Source: Zoroaster sp. YZ-2022
Lineage: Eukaryota; Echinodermata; Asteroidea; Forcipulatida; Zoroasteridae
NCBI GenBank assembly: GCA_029582265.1
Contig: CM055823.1
Coordinates: 13,652,060-13,716,059 of the forward strand
Direction of reading: 5' to 3'
Length of the DNA: 64,000 nucleotides
How positions within the stretch are numbered: position 1 is the stretch's first letter; each line of letters starts with the position of its first letter. The notes beneath the pieces are model-generated. The model was not told the DNA's origin and made no database searches. It saw nothing but the letters and a program-made list of their open reading frames with translations. Of this stretch, positions 49,240 through 61,479 are shown one piece after another. Both the position numbers and the translations under genes were made by a program.

Positions 49240-50720
49240 CTGACTGTATCTGTATCCGTATCTAGTATCCGTCACGTACAAACACCAAATCAGAGCTGGT
49301 TGTCACATACGTGGTTCGAGTCGGGTGTGCAGCAAAATTAAATATTGTTAAAATGAGCTCTGGTCGTTAATTCTTTATGGTCAATGTTAAGTGACTCCTT
49401 TGGGTAGAGCGAATGGCAGTAGTAATCTTTATTTGTTGTGATAACATATTTATAAATACCGGATTGCCCGGTGGTGACTTTACTTGAAGATTGTAGGTAA
49501 GCGCTGATGTTAGTTGGTGTAATGCCATGAGTTTCTCTGTGTGTGTGTGTCAAACATAGTTTAGTCCGTCGGTCTTGCAATGTCTCCCAATCCAAATCTT
49601 TGAGGATTTGTGTAATACTTGACTCCATACTGTAGTCCCCCACGATGAATCTCGCAGCACGATGTTGAATTCGTTAAAGTTTATCCCTGTCTGATTTATA
49701 TTGGGGATCCCAGATTGCCGGGAGCAATATTCAAGTTTGGGACGAATCAGCGACTTGTAGGCAATACCCTTGGTCTCACTACTGCAATAATACTTAATAG
49801 ATGTTTCTCGACTTCAGCAGTCCAAGCATCTTATTTGTCTTGTTGGTGGTTTGGTCAATATGCGTGGTCCATTTAAGATCGCTGCTAAGTTCCACACCTA
49901 AATAAGGATGATGCTTAACTTCCTCCAGTCATTAATATAGATTAAAAATAATAGTGGTCCTAGGACAGTGCCTTGAGGAACTCCCGAAGTGACACTGGTT
50001 TTGATCGAAGATATTCCTTCCAAAACAACTTGTTGGTAACGGTTTGTCAGGAAACTCAATCCACTTCAAGGTGTTATTCCTATTTCCTAATACCGATGTT
50101 GTTAAGCTTCATGGGGCACGAGGTCAAACGCCTTGCTGAAGTCCATTATAATAAGATCAGCTTGGCTTTTCTTATCAAGAATCTTCGCTAGGTCATCAAT
50201 TAGGGCGGCTAACTGCGCGTGTCGCGGAAACCATGTTGCACGTCCACAAGGATGTTGTATTTATCGAAGTGATGATGAAGGGTGTGTTCTAAAATCTTGC
50301 ATGGTATTGATGTAAGAGATACTGGTCTGTAGTTTACCGGATTCTTCCTATCGCCTTTATTGTACAAAGGAGTTACATTTGCATCGAGCCAGGCTTTCGG
50401 TAAGCTCCCTGTATCGATGGATTTTTGAAAGATTTTTGTAAAAACTGAAGCTATTGGAACTGCACATTCCTTCAAGATTTTAGCTGGTATGGCATCCGGC
50501 CCTGGAGCTTTACTTGGATTTACTTAAGTAACTTCTTCACCCCTGACTTATCAATAATAATATTTGGCATATCTGGTATTGTCAAAGTCGGCATATGGGG
50601 AAGATTATTGAGATATTCGTCTGTACAAACCGATGTGAACTGTTCATTCAAGACATTGGCTTTGTCCTTAGCATGTGGGACTTTAAGCAAATATTAATGA
50701 TTTACCTTTCATCATTTTGA
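49240..50720 (-). pseudogene. LINE (CR1/Rex-like) with internal deletion
   Basis: Minus strand, from the right: SIDTGSLPKAWLDANVTPLY, NPVNYRPVSLTSIPCKILEH and VQHGFRDTRS (RT fingers and palm start), then [20 protein letters not shown]. The frame then passes almost directly to [15 protein letters not shown] and a tail with PGNPVFINM, so the YADD catalytic segment is deleted. Several frameshifts. Fragment at 26130-26440 is the same family. Confidence 0.85.
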
Positions 50721-51289
50721 GAGAGTTTATGTCATGAGGAAACTAAACATCATACGTTTTGTTATCTAAAGGTAAAAAAAATACATGTATTGTAAAAGGT
50801 AACTTTCTTCAAACCCCGTTTGTCTCGAATTCAGAAAAGTCTAAGGTCTACTGGGGGAAAAATTTTCCCAATCGACCAAAACACCCAAGTATTGGCATTT
50901 GGGGCGGGGGACCCTAAATATTGGTGATGTTCTATAGGTAAACGTAAGAAGGGGTTATTTGGTTTCCATCAACTTGACATTAAACTTTCCTGAATTCAGA
51001 CTTATTACTTGTTTTGACTTATTATAATTTGTTACCTTGAGTTGGGATAATAAAACTTGTGTTGTTTAGTTTCCTAATCAAACAAACCTCTCTAAAACTG
51101 AGTAAAGGTAAACAATTGATATTAGCTTATAGCCCCACTTTAAACACTTTACTCTGAAATATGTGGACAGATTGAGGTTGTTTTTTTATCTTCATGAACT
51201 ATGTATGCACTTTTTACCAAAAGTGTACATGCTTGTAAGTAAAGCAGTCAGTTTGATTGCTGTTGTATTCAAGTAACAAATTAAATCAC
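50721..51289. other. Intergenic, no recognised feature
   Basis: AT-rich sequence with no motif-bearing open frame and no repeat I could match inside the window. Confidence 0.5.
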
Positions 51290-53090
51290 AATAAAAGGGA
51301 AACTTAATTGACATAAAAGATATATTTGAAGTTAAAAGACCATTTTAAATGTTTAAAGAAGAATATGTTTTTACAAAATTTCTATTTCTCTGATCGGGAT
51401 TGGGGCTTTGGACCTCAGGCTCGGGCAGTCACGCGATATACCAACTGAGCTAATTGTTTCTTAGACATTTGGCAGGTTGGAAGATATAAACTCAAAAAAA
51501 GTTCGGAAACTCAAGTTTGACTGACGATTTCTCTCTTATTACCAACTCATTTTCCTTGCATTTGGTATCATTGGAAAGCCCTGTTATTCCTCTACAATGA
51601 TGTGCCATTTGTTATGATTACGCAATTGGGGGATGTGCAGCACAGCTGAATATGGGGGTGGGTGTAAAGTGAAATGCATTGCTATTGTCAAAAGTGTATT
51701 GACTCTTGCTGTTAGGAGTTGTTTGGAAGATGGATGTGTCTTGAATGATTGTCTGCTTACTAACCAATATTTAAAGGTTGTAGGCCATAAATGTGCGGGA
51801 AAAGTTCAGAAATCCACATGGCATGTCACAATAAATTGCCTCCGGGATAACAACTCTGTTGTTAATGTGGTTGAGTTTCAAACAGTAAAAGAATTTGTCA
51901 TTTTCTGCACTCAAACACCCAGTAATTCTCCAACAACAAATCTGTCTCACAGTACAATGAAACTCTCTATCACTAACAAAAGAAAAAGCAAGACGTAAGT
52001 AAAGTCTTTCTTTTTTTCTGGTTTAATCATTGAACAGCTTCCTTCATTGAACAATGTTAAGTCAAGAGCCTCAAACTGAACTAACAGCAAGAGTCGATAC
52101 ACTTTTGACAATAGCAATGCACTTTGCAACATTTCACTTAACACCCACCCCCATATTCAGCTGTGCTGCACATCCCCCAATTGCGTAATCATAACAAATG
52201 GCACATCATTGTAGAGGAATAACAGGGCTTTCCAATGATACCAAATGCAAGGAAAATGAGTTGGTAACAAGAGAGAAATCGTCAGTCAAACTTGAGTTTC
52301 CGAACTTTTTTTGAGGAGTTTATTTGAATTTAAAAAACATTTAAAATGTTTTAAACAATAATGTATATTTATTTACAAATTTTGTACGCGCGTTCTACGA
52401 ACTGATTCTTATACATTTCTAGGTTAAAGATTTATTTGAAGTTAAAATACACATTTTTACAAAATTAATGTTTGTCTTCGTTGATTCGATCCTAGAAGCT
52501 CTCGCTCGGCAGCCACGAACTCTACCAACAGTGCTAACTGATTATTATGCGTTGTGTAGGTTAAAGATATACTTTCAATGTTTTCAACAAGAATAATATT
52601 TTTACAAAATTAATAATTCTCCGCTCTTATGACCTCTGGATAAAGAGTCACGAGGTCTTCCAACTAATCTAAATGATTCTTATACATGTGTTAGGTTAAA
52701 GATTTATTTTAATTTAAAAGTACCATTTTAAATGTTTTAAACAAGAATGTATATTAACAAAATTTCAATTTCTCTGGTTGGGATTCGATCCTAGGACTTC
52801 CCGGTTGGCAGTCACGCGCTCTCCCAAATGAGATAACTGATTCTTACACTGTATATAGGTTAAAATATATTTGAAGTTAAAAGACATTTTAAATGTTTTA
52901 AACAAGAATATATGCTTTATAAAAGTGTCTTCTCTCTGCTCGGGATTCGCTCCTATAGGACCTCTGGCTCAGCAGTCACGCAGTCTACCAACTGAGCTCA
53001 ATCATTCTTTTCCTAGGTTAAAGATATATTTGAATTCAAAAGACCTATTTAAATGAATCTATATTTACAACATTTCAATTTCTCTGCTCT
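51290..53090 (-). repeat. tRNA-like tandem array, units of about 130-175 bp, interrupted by an insertion
   Basis: Each unit has an AT-rich part (ggttaaagatatatttgaag, ttttaaatgttttaaacaag, tttacaaaatttcaatttct) and a part resembling a reversed tRNA (gggattcgatcctaggacct, ggcagtcacgcgctctacca, actgagctaa). The latter is a tRNA B box and A box read on the minus strand. Six diverged units are visible near 51440, 52388, 52527, 52657, 52832 and 52986. This looks like a satellite built from tRNA-like units or a tandem SINE. Confidence 0.75.
51487..52322. mobile_element. 836-bp foldback element with very long inverted repeats
   Basis: The sequence from about 51487 (caaaaaaagttcggaaactc) to 51720 is nearly the exact inverse of about 52078-52322 (ending gagtttccgaactttttttg). 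Each arm is about 235 bp with small changes, leaving about 350 bp between. The open frame 51633-51998 starts inside the left arm and has no known domain. The element interrupts one unit of the tRNA-like array. Confidence 0.85.
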
Positions 53091-53124
53091 CTAGTAAAAA
53101 TAAACGGGAAGCGAGCAAAAAGTT

Positions 53125-53196
53125 GGCTGATGCCGGACTCCAACCCGCGACCTCTCGAATACCGTACGAGTGCTCTACCAACTGAGCTAATCAGCC
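53125..53196 (-). tRNA. tRNA-like sequence, probable pseudogene
   Basis: Minus strand, 72 nt: acceptor arms GGCTGAT and ATCAGCC pair perfectly, D-arm GCTCAGTTGGTAGAGC, anticodon stem starting CTCGT, T-arm region GCGGGTTGGAGTCCGGC. By position the anticodon would be GGT (Thr). Position 33 is C not T, the T-stem has a mismatch, the T-loop reads TTGGAGT rather than TTCGAGT, and the anticodon stem has a T-T mismatch. These point to a non-functional tRNA-derived sequence, perhaps related to the adjacent array. Confidence 0.6.
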
Positions 53197-53213
53197 CTAT
53201 GTTTGGTGGGTAG

Positions 53214-53290
53214 TACCGAAGTTAAGCAACGTCGGGCCCGGTCAGTACTTGGATGAGAGACCGCCTGGTAATACTGGGTGCCGTAGACTT
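53214..53290 (+). rRNA. 5S rRNA 3' fragment
   Basis: ACCGAAGTTAAGCAACGTCG, then GGATGAGAGACCGCCTGG and TGCCGTAGACTT correspond to roughly the last 75 nt of 5S rRNA with A-box and C-box promoter regions. The 5' part is replaced by unrelated sequence. It is 180 bp upstream of the same positions in the full copy, and both are followed by ttgaagagcaggt. Confidence 0.85.
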
Positions 53291-53350
53291 TCATTTTGGT
53301 TGAAGAGCAGGTATCAAGAGTTTAAAAATATAACAATGACGATGATATTC

Positions 53351-53470
53351 TTCTACGGCCACACTACGTTGAATACACCGGTTCTCGTCCGATCACCGAA
53401 GTTAAACAACATCGGGCATGGTCGGTACTTAGATGGGAGACCGCCTGGTAATACTGGGTGCCGGAGACTT
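53351..53470 (+). rRNA. 5S rRNA, full-length 120 nt
   Basis: It starts TTCTACGGCCACACTACGTT, continues GAATACACCGGTTCTCGTCC and GATCACCGAAGTTAAACAAC, and ends GGTGCCGGAGACTT. Length is exactly 120 nt. Internal control regions (AAGTTAAAC, GATGGGAGACCGCCTGG) are nearly canonical. Changes from the animal consensus (AAACAAC, GCATGG, GCCGGAGACTT) disturb some pairs, so it may be a pseudogene or variant gene. It ends in a short T run (cttttatta) that could terminate Pol III. Confidence 0.85.
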
Positions 53471-56049
53471 TTATTATGGTTGAAGAGCAGGTGTCAAAAG
53501 TTTTAAAATATCAATATGACCATAATAATAATAATAACTAGAAATTCAGAGTTTGTGAACAAACTCAAGGTGTTCGGAAGTGACGGTAATTGATGTCCTC
53601 ATCAATTGGGATCATTGTTAAAATGTGACTTAAGATTGTTTTCAAAAGTAAGTTGCCTTACTCATTTCAAAGAAATAGCTTTTCGGTATTGGCTTTTTCA
53701 ACAGCCCTTTCCATTCGTACAAAAATGACACTGCAGTATTAAGTTAATACGATCTATGGTTTTAGAAATATTGTAGCGCATCCGTTATTGGCTTAAACGC
53801 CCAACCACACATCTATAAAATATATTTTATCCTGCAAGAGCTTTAGCCTGTGACACCGCAAACGTCCCCGTGAAGACCGCCAGCTGTTTTCCAGTAGATA
53901 ACGATCTCAGTCTCTGCGGTTTGTAAACAATGGGCCCCAGAACCACGAGTGTCTGGTGTGTGTTAAGTCAATGGGATTTTGGCCCAGAAAAGGAATTTTG
54001 AAGAAAAAACAAATCAAAACTTTGACCTTCCGGTACGACCGGAAGCAAATGTCAGACGATTTTGACGTTAACTTTTCAAATGTTGCCAAAGCCTTGATCT
54101 ATCAGATCCCAGATTATGAACATCATAGCTTTAGTATATTTTGATATACAGTCGATAGCAAATGGTCATTTTTAAAACTTAAATGGCTTGTAATTTGATA
54201 CCTGATGACGTTACGTAACAACTTCTAGATTCATCTACATGATAAGGTCTTTATATGTGTGAAGTTTCAAGTTGTGTGAAATTGTTAACTTGCACTTTCG
54301 ATGTAGAGAAGAGTTAAGGAGAAGAAGAAGGTGAAGTAAAACAAAAAACAACTAGAGGTATAGAGTTTGTAAAAAACAAACTCAAGGTGTTTGGGGGTTC
54401 ATGTTATGGTGTCATCACCTAAAGTTGTTTAAAAATGCAAAATAAATCCAAAATGTTAACATTGTACAAGTTTGTATTTAACAGAAATAAAGAGCATATT
54501 TTAAGTGTACTATGAATTAAAGAGCTTTTTATTATCAGATTATTGTCTTTCTCCCAGTTATGATAAACAACATTTAAGAAATCTAATCCTTAATAGAGCG
54601 CCCATTATTACAGCTAAAATGGGGAGACATTGCAGGAACGAGTCAAGCCAGGCAGCTATTTTTTCTGCAGTACAATTCCTCATTCACTTACAAATTCCCA
54701 TAAAAATCTAATGTTACAAAGGTTGAAAGGTTCTTCAATAGTTAATTCACCAAAAACTTGCACGAGCATGTTAGTCTAGTGAGTAGAATGCTCGTTCTCA
54801 AGGTGTTTGGTTGTTCATCATGTTAGGACGTCATCACCTAAAGTTGTTTAAAAGTACATTAATTAAGTTGGAACTTGGTAAATATGGTTTTCTTGTCAGA
54901 AAAGTTTGATGATAAAACTTGCATCCGTGGTGCCAAGTGCGACTTGACAAGAGACTACGGCTATGGAGTTAAGTTCAGCATGTGATTTGACTTCAGACTA
55001 GCTAGACCACGGAGCGTGCAATGAAAATGCATTCAGAAATTGAGTTTCGTGACGCATATCAGGCATGAGCGTACAAACAGTTTAAGAATAGACAATTACT
55101 TGTAAATTCTAATATATAAATCCACACTCACAAAATTTGCCAGTTTGGCAGATTATTTGCATTTGAACTATGACATGAAAATAGCGCCCTCTTTTGGCCA
55201 TTCTTAGAAAAACCACATTTTCAATGGGGATTTTTGTATAATTGAATAGTTCACATGGGCTGTTTTTTTTAATGTTTCTCTACCCTAATCTGTCAAATCG
55301 GTCCAGTCAGGTAGGGAAGAGTTTGGAAAGGGGATTCCATATTTGGGAAATATTTGATGTCATTGTAAAGAAATGAACCAGTTTAAAAAAAATCTTGCCT
55401 TGAATAAAAGGTCTGAACCCAACTTTTCCCTGAACGTCTAACCCCCCCCCCCAAGTTTTCCAATTTAATTGATCATGTAAAAAACTTCTAAATTGTCCAT
55501 TCATTTCAATATTTTGGGGTTTCATTTCCCATTTCCCATCTCCTTACCTTGAGCTCCACCCTCTTTAGGCAACCCTGGATCTAACCCTACCTACATCAAA
55601 GACCAATTTGTGAATCTTTTCTCATCTTTAAAAAGTAAATTATTGGTTATTAATTGTCAACATTTTGTGTAAATATTTAAATTGATGAAACACATTCTTC
55701 GTTAAAATACAAAATTAATAAGATATTTAAATAAAGGAAATGCGAAACAACATTATCTTTTGAATGACACTTCTGCTTTATTTTGTCATGGTCATGATAC
55801 TTTTCCATCCATTTTTGCACCCATCAATAATAATCCATTTCATACAGGATAAAGGTTATCCAAACTTCTAGGTCTAATTTGCAATGAAAAGAATAATTTT
55901 TTTCTTAAGTACAAAATACAAAATAAGTGAACCTGTAGTCCCTAACATTAATTGGATTTGGCTAGTATTGTTAAATTTTTGGCACTTAAAAAAACTTTTA
56001 CTGGTGCATGAAAAGAAAGTCAACAGAATGTTTTAATTAAAGTTAATGG
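53471..56049. other. Intergenic with dispersed repeats
   Basis: Hairpin gagtttgtgaacaaactc (about 53548) and gagtttgtaaaaaacaaactc (about 54364) are each followed by aaggtgtt-cgg or aaggtgtttggg; caccta-aagttgttt recurs near 54418 and 54838. These resemble the ends of the element at 61480-62099. No coding exon is supported. Confidence 0.5.
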
Positions 56050-56053
56050 TTAA

Positions 56054-56170
56054 AGGGGCAACATTATCTCAATCAGAGTAAACTTTCAACGGGTCATGGA
56101 ATCAGTGTCCTAGTGTAAGATGAACAAAGCGGGTGATTGAAAATTACTGGCTCATTTGTTAAGCAGTCTG
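56054..56170. mobile_element. TTAA-family small element, partial copy
   Basis: After TTAA (56050-56053): aggggcaacattatctcaat, caacgggtcatggaatcagt, then gaaaattactggctcattt, all shared with 36899-37114. The right end is missing. Confidence 0.6.
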
Positions 56171-56335
56171 CAAGGATAAGTCATCTGAAGTTGATGGCCA
56201 GGGTAGCTGTAATGCCATGTGATTTCTTCATTATAAGTGTATTATATAGTACAGCTGATGCATTGAAGAGTGTGTGAAGATAGGCACTTTCATGTGAAAA
56301 TCTCTCTGCTTCTCCAGCACCTTCACTGCTGTCTA

Positions 56336-56591
56336 CACTCACTGGCCAAAAGTATTGCAACATGTTCAAAATCGCAATTTACAGTAACAGGTGAGATGAT
56401 CATTTAATCTGATTTCATCAATCGTGTATTACATAATTTTCGAGCAAGAACAGTAAAAAAGAACATTGACTTCAAAACACAGGCACTTTCAAGAAGTCTT
56501 AAGTAGTGTAAATAAAATAAAATAAATTATTGTAACACAGTTCTCCAAACTGAACTTTGGTGTATGTTGCAATACTTATGGCCAGTGAGTG
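56336..56591. mobile_element. Tc1/mariner-type miniature element, TA target
   Basis: TA at 56334-56335 and 56592-56593 flank CACTCACTGGCCAAAAGTAT and its near-exact inverse (atacttatggccagtgagtg). CACT...GGCCAAAAGTATT is a common Tc1-type end. 256 bp, no transposase. Confidence 0.88.
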
Positions 56592-56859
56592 TATATCAGT
56601 ATCAGTACATAATGTATCTGAGCCAACTGCAGTCTCTACCAGTTCTTTTGCAGCTAGAGATTGGCTGTACACCAAGTCAATTGTATTCTTAGTAAATGAT
56701 CTATGAATTACCAGTGTAGGAAATGTACTTTTCAGACGTGTTAGTTTTCAGATTGTGGGACCTGTACTTACTGCAGTCAACTCTCTCCATTTCTTGTACG
56801 CACTTGATGAACTTACGATGTAATGACTTTGTGAAAAGAATTTCATTGTTTTCTTCTGG

Positions 56860-57216
56860 ATGACTTCTTCACAGAATTTTATTTATGCATCATTGTACCA
56901 AATAGGTCTTTCATCTGATGAATCTGGCCTTGTCAAGAATTGGGTACATACTCATTATAGCAAAGACAATGATAGCAAACTTCTAAACCCACAAGATCTT
57001 TATCTTCGATTTGCAAAAGTAACCTCTCATCTTTCCGTTGGGCATGCAATCAAGGTTTGGCACTGTGAAAACAGTTTTTCTCAATTTTTCTCGGTTTGTC
57101 AGGGAGGATCTCTGATGAAGACCACAGTTTTCTTCTCTGGGGTTCAATGCTGCATTCTCACCGCTCAACCTCATCTTGACCTAAATATGTATGAAGAAAG
57201 AATGATAAATATTTAA
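56860..57216 (+). other. Unidentified open frame of 118 codons
   Basis: The frame reads ASLYQIGLSSDESGLVKNWV near its start and VCQGGSLMKTTVFFSGVQCC later. It is preceded by cttcttcacag, a possible acceptor. I recognise no domain. It may be part of a host exon, an old element or chance. Confidence 0.25.
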
Positions 57217-57364
57217 TAGAAATAGAGGAATAACTGAGTAAGGGGAATGGGCATTGTAGACAGAAAGAGATTGAAAATTAACAAAAGTACACACACAAGA
57301 CAACGTAAACAGATAGAAAGAAACGAAAAAGCAACATCTAACTTGAAACAATTTTACTGCATAC

Positions 57365-57749
57365 TAAGCTTGGGTGATAAACACGATATCGAATATTGCG
57401 ATAACTTTTTTATTCGATTACAATATCGAGAACCTATTTAAGTTATCGGCATATCGGCGAATCGCGAATACAAATATATCACAATAAAATATAAATCGAC
57501 ATTGTGAGTCAAGTCAGAAATTCCATGGAAATAAAATCATTAGTGTTTTGAGCTTTTAGAAATGAGAAACAAAAGCAAACTACTTCAGAAGTACATACAC
57601 GCTCTGCAAATAAATTTGCAATTTATTGTGACACTTGTAGAGAGGTACATACCATGAATGCAAAAAAAGAATTGCGATATTATTGAAAATTGCAATATAT
57701 GTTTGGCGATATATCATGGATAAAAAAAAATCGTTATCGCCCAAGCTTA
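57365..57749. mobile_element. hAT-type miniature element with 8-bp target duplication
   Basis: CTGCATAC at 57357-57364 and 57750-57757 flank TAAGCTTGGGTGATAA and its inverse TTATCGCCCAAGCTTA (one mismatch). Interior is rich in ATATCG words (cgatatcgaatattgcgata, ggcgatatatcatgg). The 8-bp duplication fits hAT elements. Confidence 0.85.
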
Positions 57750-59883
57750 CTGCATACTTGAAACTTGATTGAATTTTTGGAAAGAATGTCACATCCAACC
57801 GCCACTTTTTAAGGGTTTTTTTTGAAAATAAATTCCAACCACTAACCAGTTAAAAATTATTCTATCGATTTTTGGTGAAACTATCTTTAAAATCCACTTT
57901 TATGATGGTTTTCGGACTTTATTTCCTTCTAAAAATCCTCCCTTCAGAAAATAGAAGGATCATATTATAGTTGCCACTGCACATGTACAATGACTGTTGG
58001 TCACTAATTGTGGAATTTACATCAGACTGACATGACTGAGGAATTCATCGTATACCAAAATGGCTGATTTTTCATGAAATAAATATCCTGGAATAATTTG
58101 AAGTATATGTCCATCATCATCCATATGTTCTCCACCTTACGAGGTAGGTAAGATTACTTTATTGGTTATATTGAATGAGAAAAGTGGCGGTTCAATTCGA
58201 CATTCTAACCGAATTTTTCAATATTTGCCTACCTTGATGTTTCTGTTTCTTCTCATTTCTTCCTCTCAGCCCTGCAAATGGCATGGAAGCATTTGTACCA
58301 CTCTGAGTGGTACCCATAGATCTGTAAATCAAATGGTAATTAATTTTAGGAATGTCGGCTATTCATCCATACATGTAAAATAATAAATAATTGGGTCAGC
58401 ATCCATCTTCATTGTATACACTATGAAAAAATAATCCAAAACTTTAGTTCAGCTTGAAGTTCATTTCCATGCTTATTCACACCGCTGAAGGTTGAATATT
58501 CTTGGTTCATATACAAAGTTATGTTTGTGCAACTAGTATTACTTTTAAGCATCTGATAAAACTCTATTATAAAGATCCCATTTTTCAACAGTGCTGATTT
58601 TTTACCAAAAATGTGCCCCTTTCAGGATTTTCATGGATTTGGGGTGGTTAAGGTTAGTTTATTTTGTTGGTCAAGGTTATTTTGTTGGTCAAGGTATTAA
58701 CATGGTAACTATTGAAAATAATCACCAGGAATGATCTTTTTTTGAAATTGTCACTAAAAAAGTATGATGATATCAGAAGTACATACACGCTCTGCAAATA
58801 AATTTGCAATTTATTGTGACACTTGTAGAGGGGTACATACATGTACCTGTGGTTATTGGCTCTAAAGCAATCATGCATGAATGCAAAAAAAGAATTGCGA
58901 TATTATTGAAAATTGCAATATATGTTTGCCGATATATCGTGGATAAAAAAAATCGTTATCACCCAAGCTTACTGCATACTTGAAACTTGATTGAATTTTT
59001 GGAAAGAATGTCGTATCCGACCACCACTTTTAAAGGGTTTTGGGAATTTTTGCAACCACTAACCAGTTAAAAATTATTCTATCGATTTTGGTGGTACAGA
59101 AAGCGAAAACTATCTTTAAAATCCACTTTTATTTCCCTTCTAAAAAATCCTCCCCTTCAGAAAATAGAAGGATCCTATTATAGTTGCCACTGCGCATGTA
59201 CAAATGACTGTGCTGGTCACTAATTGTGGAGTTTACGACATCAGACTGACATGACTGAGGAATTCATCGTATAGCAAAATGGCTGATTTTTCATGAAATA
59301 AATATCCTGGAATAATGTGAAGTCGGTCGGATGCGACATTCTACCCGTATTTTTCAATATTTGCCTACCTTGATGTTTCTGTTTCTTCTTAATCTTATTT
59401 CTTCCTCTCAGCCCTGCAAATGGCATGGAAGCATTTGTACCACTCAGAGTGGTACCCATAAATCTGTAAATCGAATGGTAATTAATTTTAGGAATGTCGG
59501 CTATTCATCCATACATGTAAAATAATAAATAATTGGGTCAGCATCCATCTTCATTGTATACACTATGAAAAAATAACCCAAAACTTTAGTTCAGCTTGAA
59601 GTTCATTTCCATGCTTATTTACACCGCCAAAGGTTGAATATTCTTGGCTCATGTACAAAGTTATGTTTGTGCAACTACCTATTACTTTTAAGTATCTGAT
59701 AAAACTCCATTATAAAGATCCCATTTTTCAACAGTGCTGATTTTTTCCCCAAAAAAGTGCCCCTTTCAGAATTTTGATGGATTTGGGGTGGTTAGGGTTA
59801 TAGTTTATTTTGTTGGTCAAGGTATTAACATGGTAACTATTGAAAATAATCACCAGGAATGATCTTTTTTTTAAATTGTCACT
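57585..59883. repeat. Tandem duplication with period about 1.19 kb
   Basis: 57585-58755 and 58771-59883 share long stretches in order: acacgctctgcaaataaatt, aaaagaattgcgatattatt, cttgattgaatttttggaaa, atcctggaataat, ccctgcaaatggcatggaag, gttgaatattcttgg and gtaactattgaaaataatca. Differences are substitutions and small gaps. The second copy holds only the right part of the hAT-type element, so the break is inside it and the duplication came after that insertion. Confidence 0.9.
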
Positions 59884-61479
59884 ACACCGTACACGATACT
59901 GAGGGACAGATCACAATGAGATATTAAAAGTCTGAAGACATAAGTTAAATTGTCAAGGATATTTTTCATATAGGCCTAAGTCCAACTATTTTACAAAATA
60001 TATGTAGTCTGATTAGGTCCAGATATTTTTCAAATTCTTTTAAAATTAATTCCTACATTACCTGTATTGTAACGTTAGCTGCGACGTATGTTATGTATCG
60101 TCCATGTACGTAATTCGCCGCACTCGTGAAATGACGCACCTACTTTTGGCTTAGCATTTCTCGGAAAACTTACAAAACTATGGCGCATTACTGGTTGCAT
60201 AAACTTATCTAAGTCGTGCTTGTTACAGAAATAAAAATTATAGTGAAATTGTATGATTTACTGGAAAGTTAGTGCTTGTGAAAGTAGAACAAGTTGTTTA
60301 ACCACTGATTTTACTAGATACAAATAGTAAGAGATTTACATGACCTCAATTTTTTTTCACGAACATCTGTGATTTTATTGTTCTATGCTGTCAACAAGCT
60401 GTTGTCTGTGGAAACCAAAATATATGAATGCTTTGCATTTGCAATGATTTTTTAAAGAAATACTGATCCTCAAAATGGACACATTCCTTATAGAAGAAGC
60501 TTAACGAAGACTACTTAATTCGTTGGTGTTTATTTCGACGGTAGTGGAAAATTATTGAGAAAATGAAACATTAATATCATGGTTATGAAAAGAAATCTTT
60601 TATTTGACAAAATGTTAACAGCATTTTTACACATTTCAAAGTTTTAAAGTACTTTTTGCAAAAATTTTAACGACCTTCCATTTTGTTGGTATTTCAAGAA
60701 TATTGATTAAAAGTTTTGAGAGCTTCTCCAAATTATACCATTTTATTTTAAAAATTGAAAACAATATTTTATTTTAAAAATTTAAAAACAATTTTACAAC
60801 CATCTGGAATAAGATGAAACATGATTCAACTGTTTTTCTTCTTGGGTACATTTTCTGTGCCCCCATGAACTTTAACAGTTTGGGGTGAGTCATTATACCA
60901 ACATCAATTTTTTGACGACCACAATTCTGTGCGTCTCAAAAAACGGCGCTCAAGACGTCCACGCGTATGATCATGCATTGAAATTCCGCATTTCACAAGA
61001 GAATCCTTCACTGAAACAAACTGAAACACCAAACTGCTAATTTCATTTGTAAGTTACCGTCCAGTTGATTATATAACCTTAGGTGCGTCATTTAGGGTAA
61101 ATTGAGGATACGTTAGCTCCAACAGCCCTAACGCTTAGACATTGGCAATATCACACTCAACCATACCGTCTATTTCTTCCATCCACTTGCACATGAAAGA
61201 ATCTTTGTCCAACTCATCTCCAAAAATGATAACAATTTGGATTCCATGCTAAATTAGTACATTTTCTGCGACGCATTTTCTGCAGACGGGCCCGACACTC
61301 AGCCATTGTTTTTGCTGCTGCATGGTACTGCATGCATGGCAGGTCATGACCTGCGCGGTCTTCGTAAACTCGAACTACATGTATTCTATTCTAATTAGAT
61401 AATGCATATAGGCCTACACACACTATAGGCCGATATGTCTGTGTGTAAGAGAACGTCAGTATGGCTGTGCTTCTGAATA
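59884..61479. other. Intergenic with a possible inverted-repeat element
   Basis: AAATGACGCACCTA (60129-60142) is perfectly inverted at 61080-61093, which may mark a roughly 1-kb element, but similarity outside is weak. No motif-bearing open frame. Confidence 0.35.

Noticed and set aside
51633..51998. 121-codon gene in the foldback element
   Set aside because: It begins inside an inverted arm, has no recognised domain, and the element looks non-autonomous.
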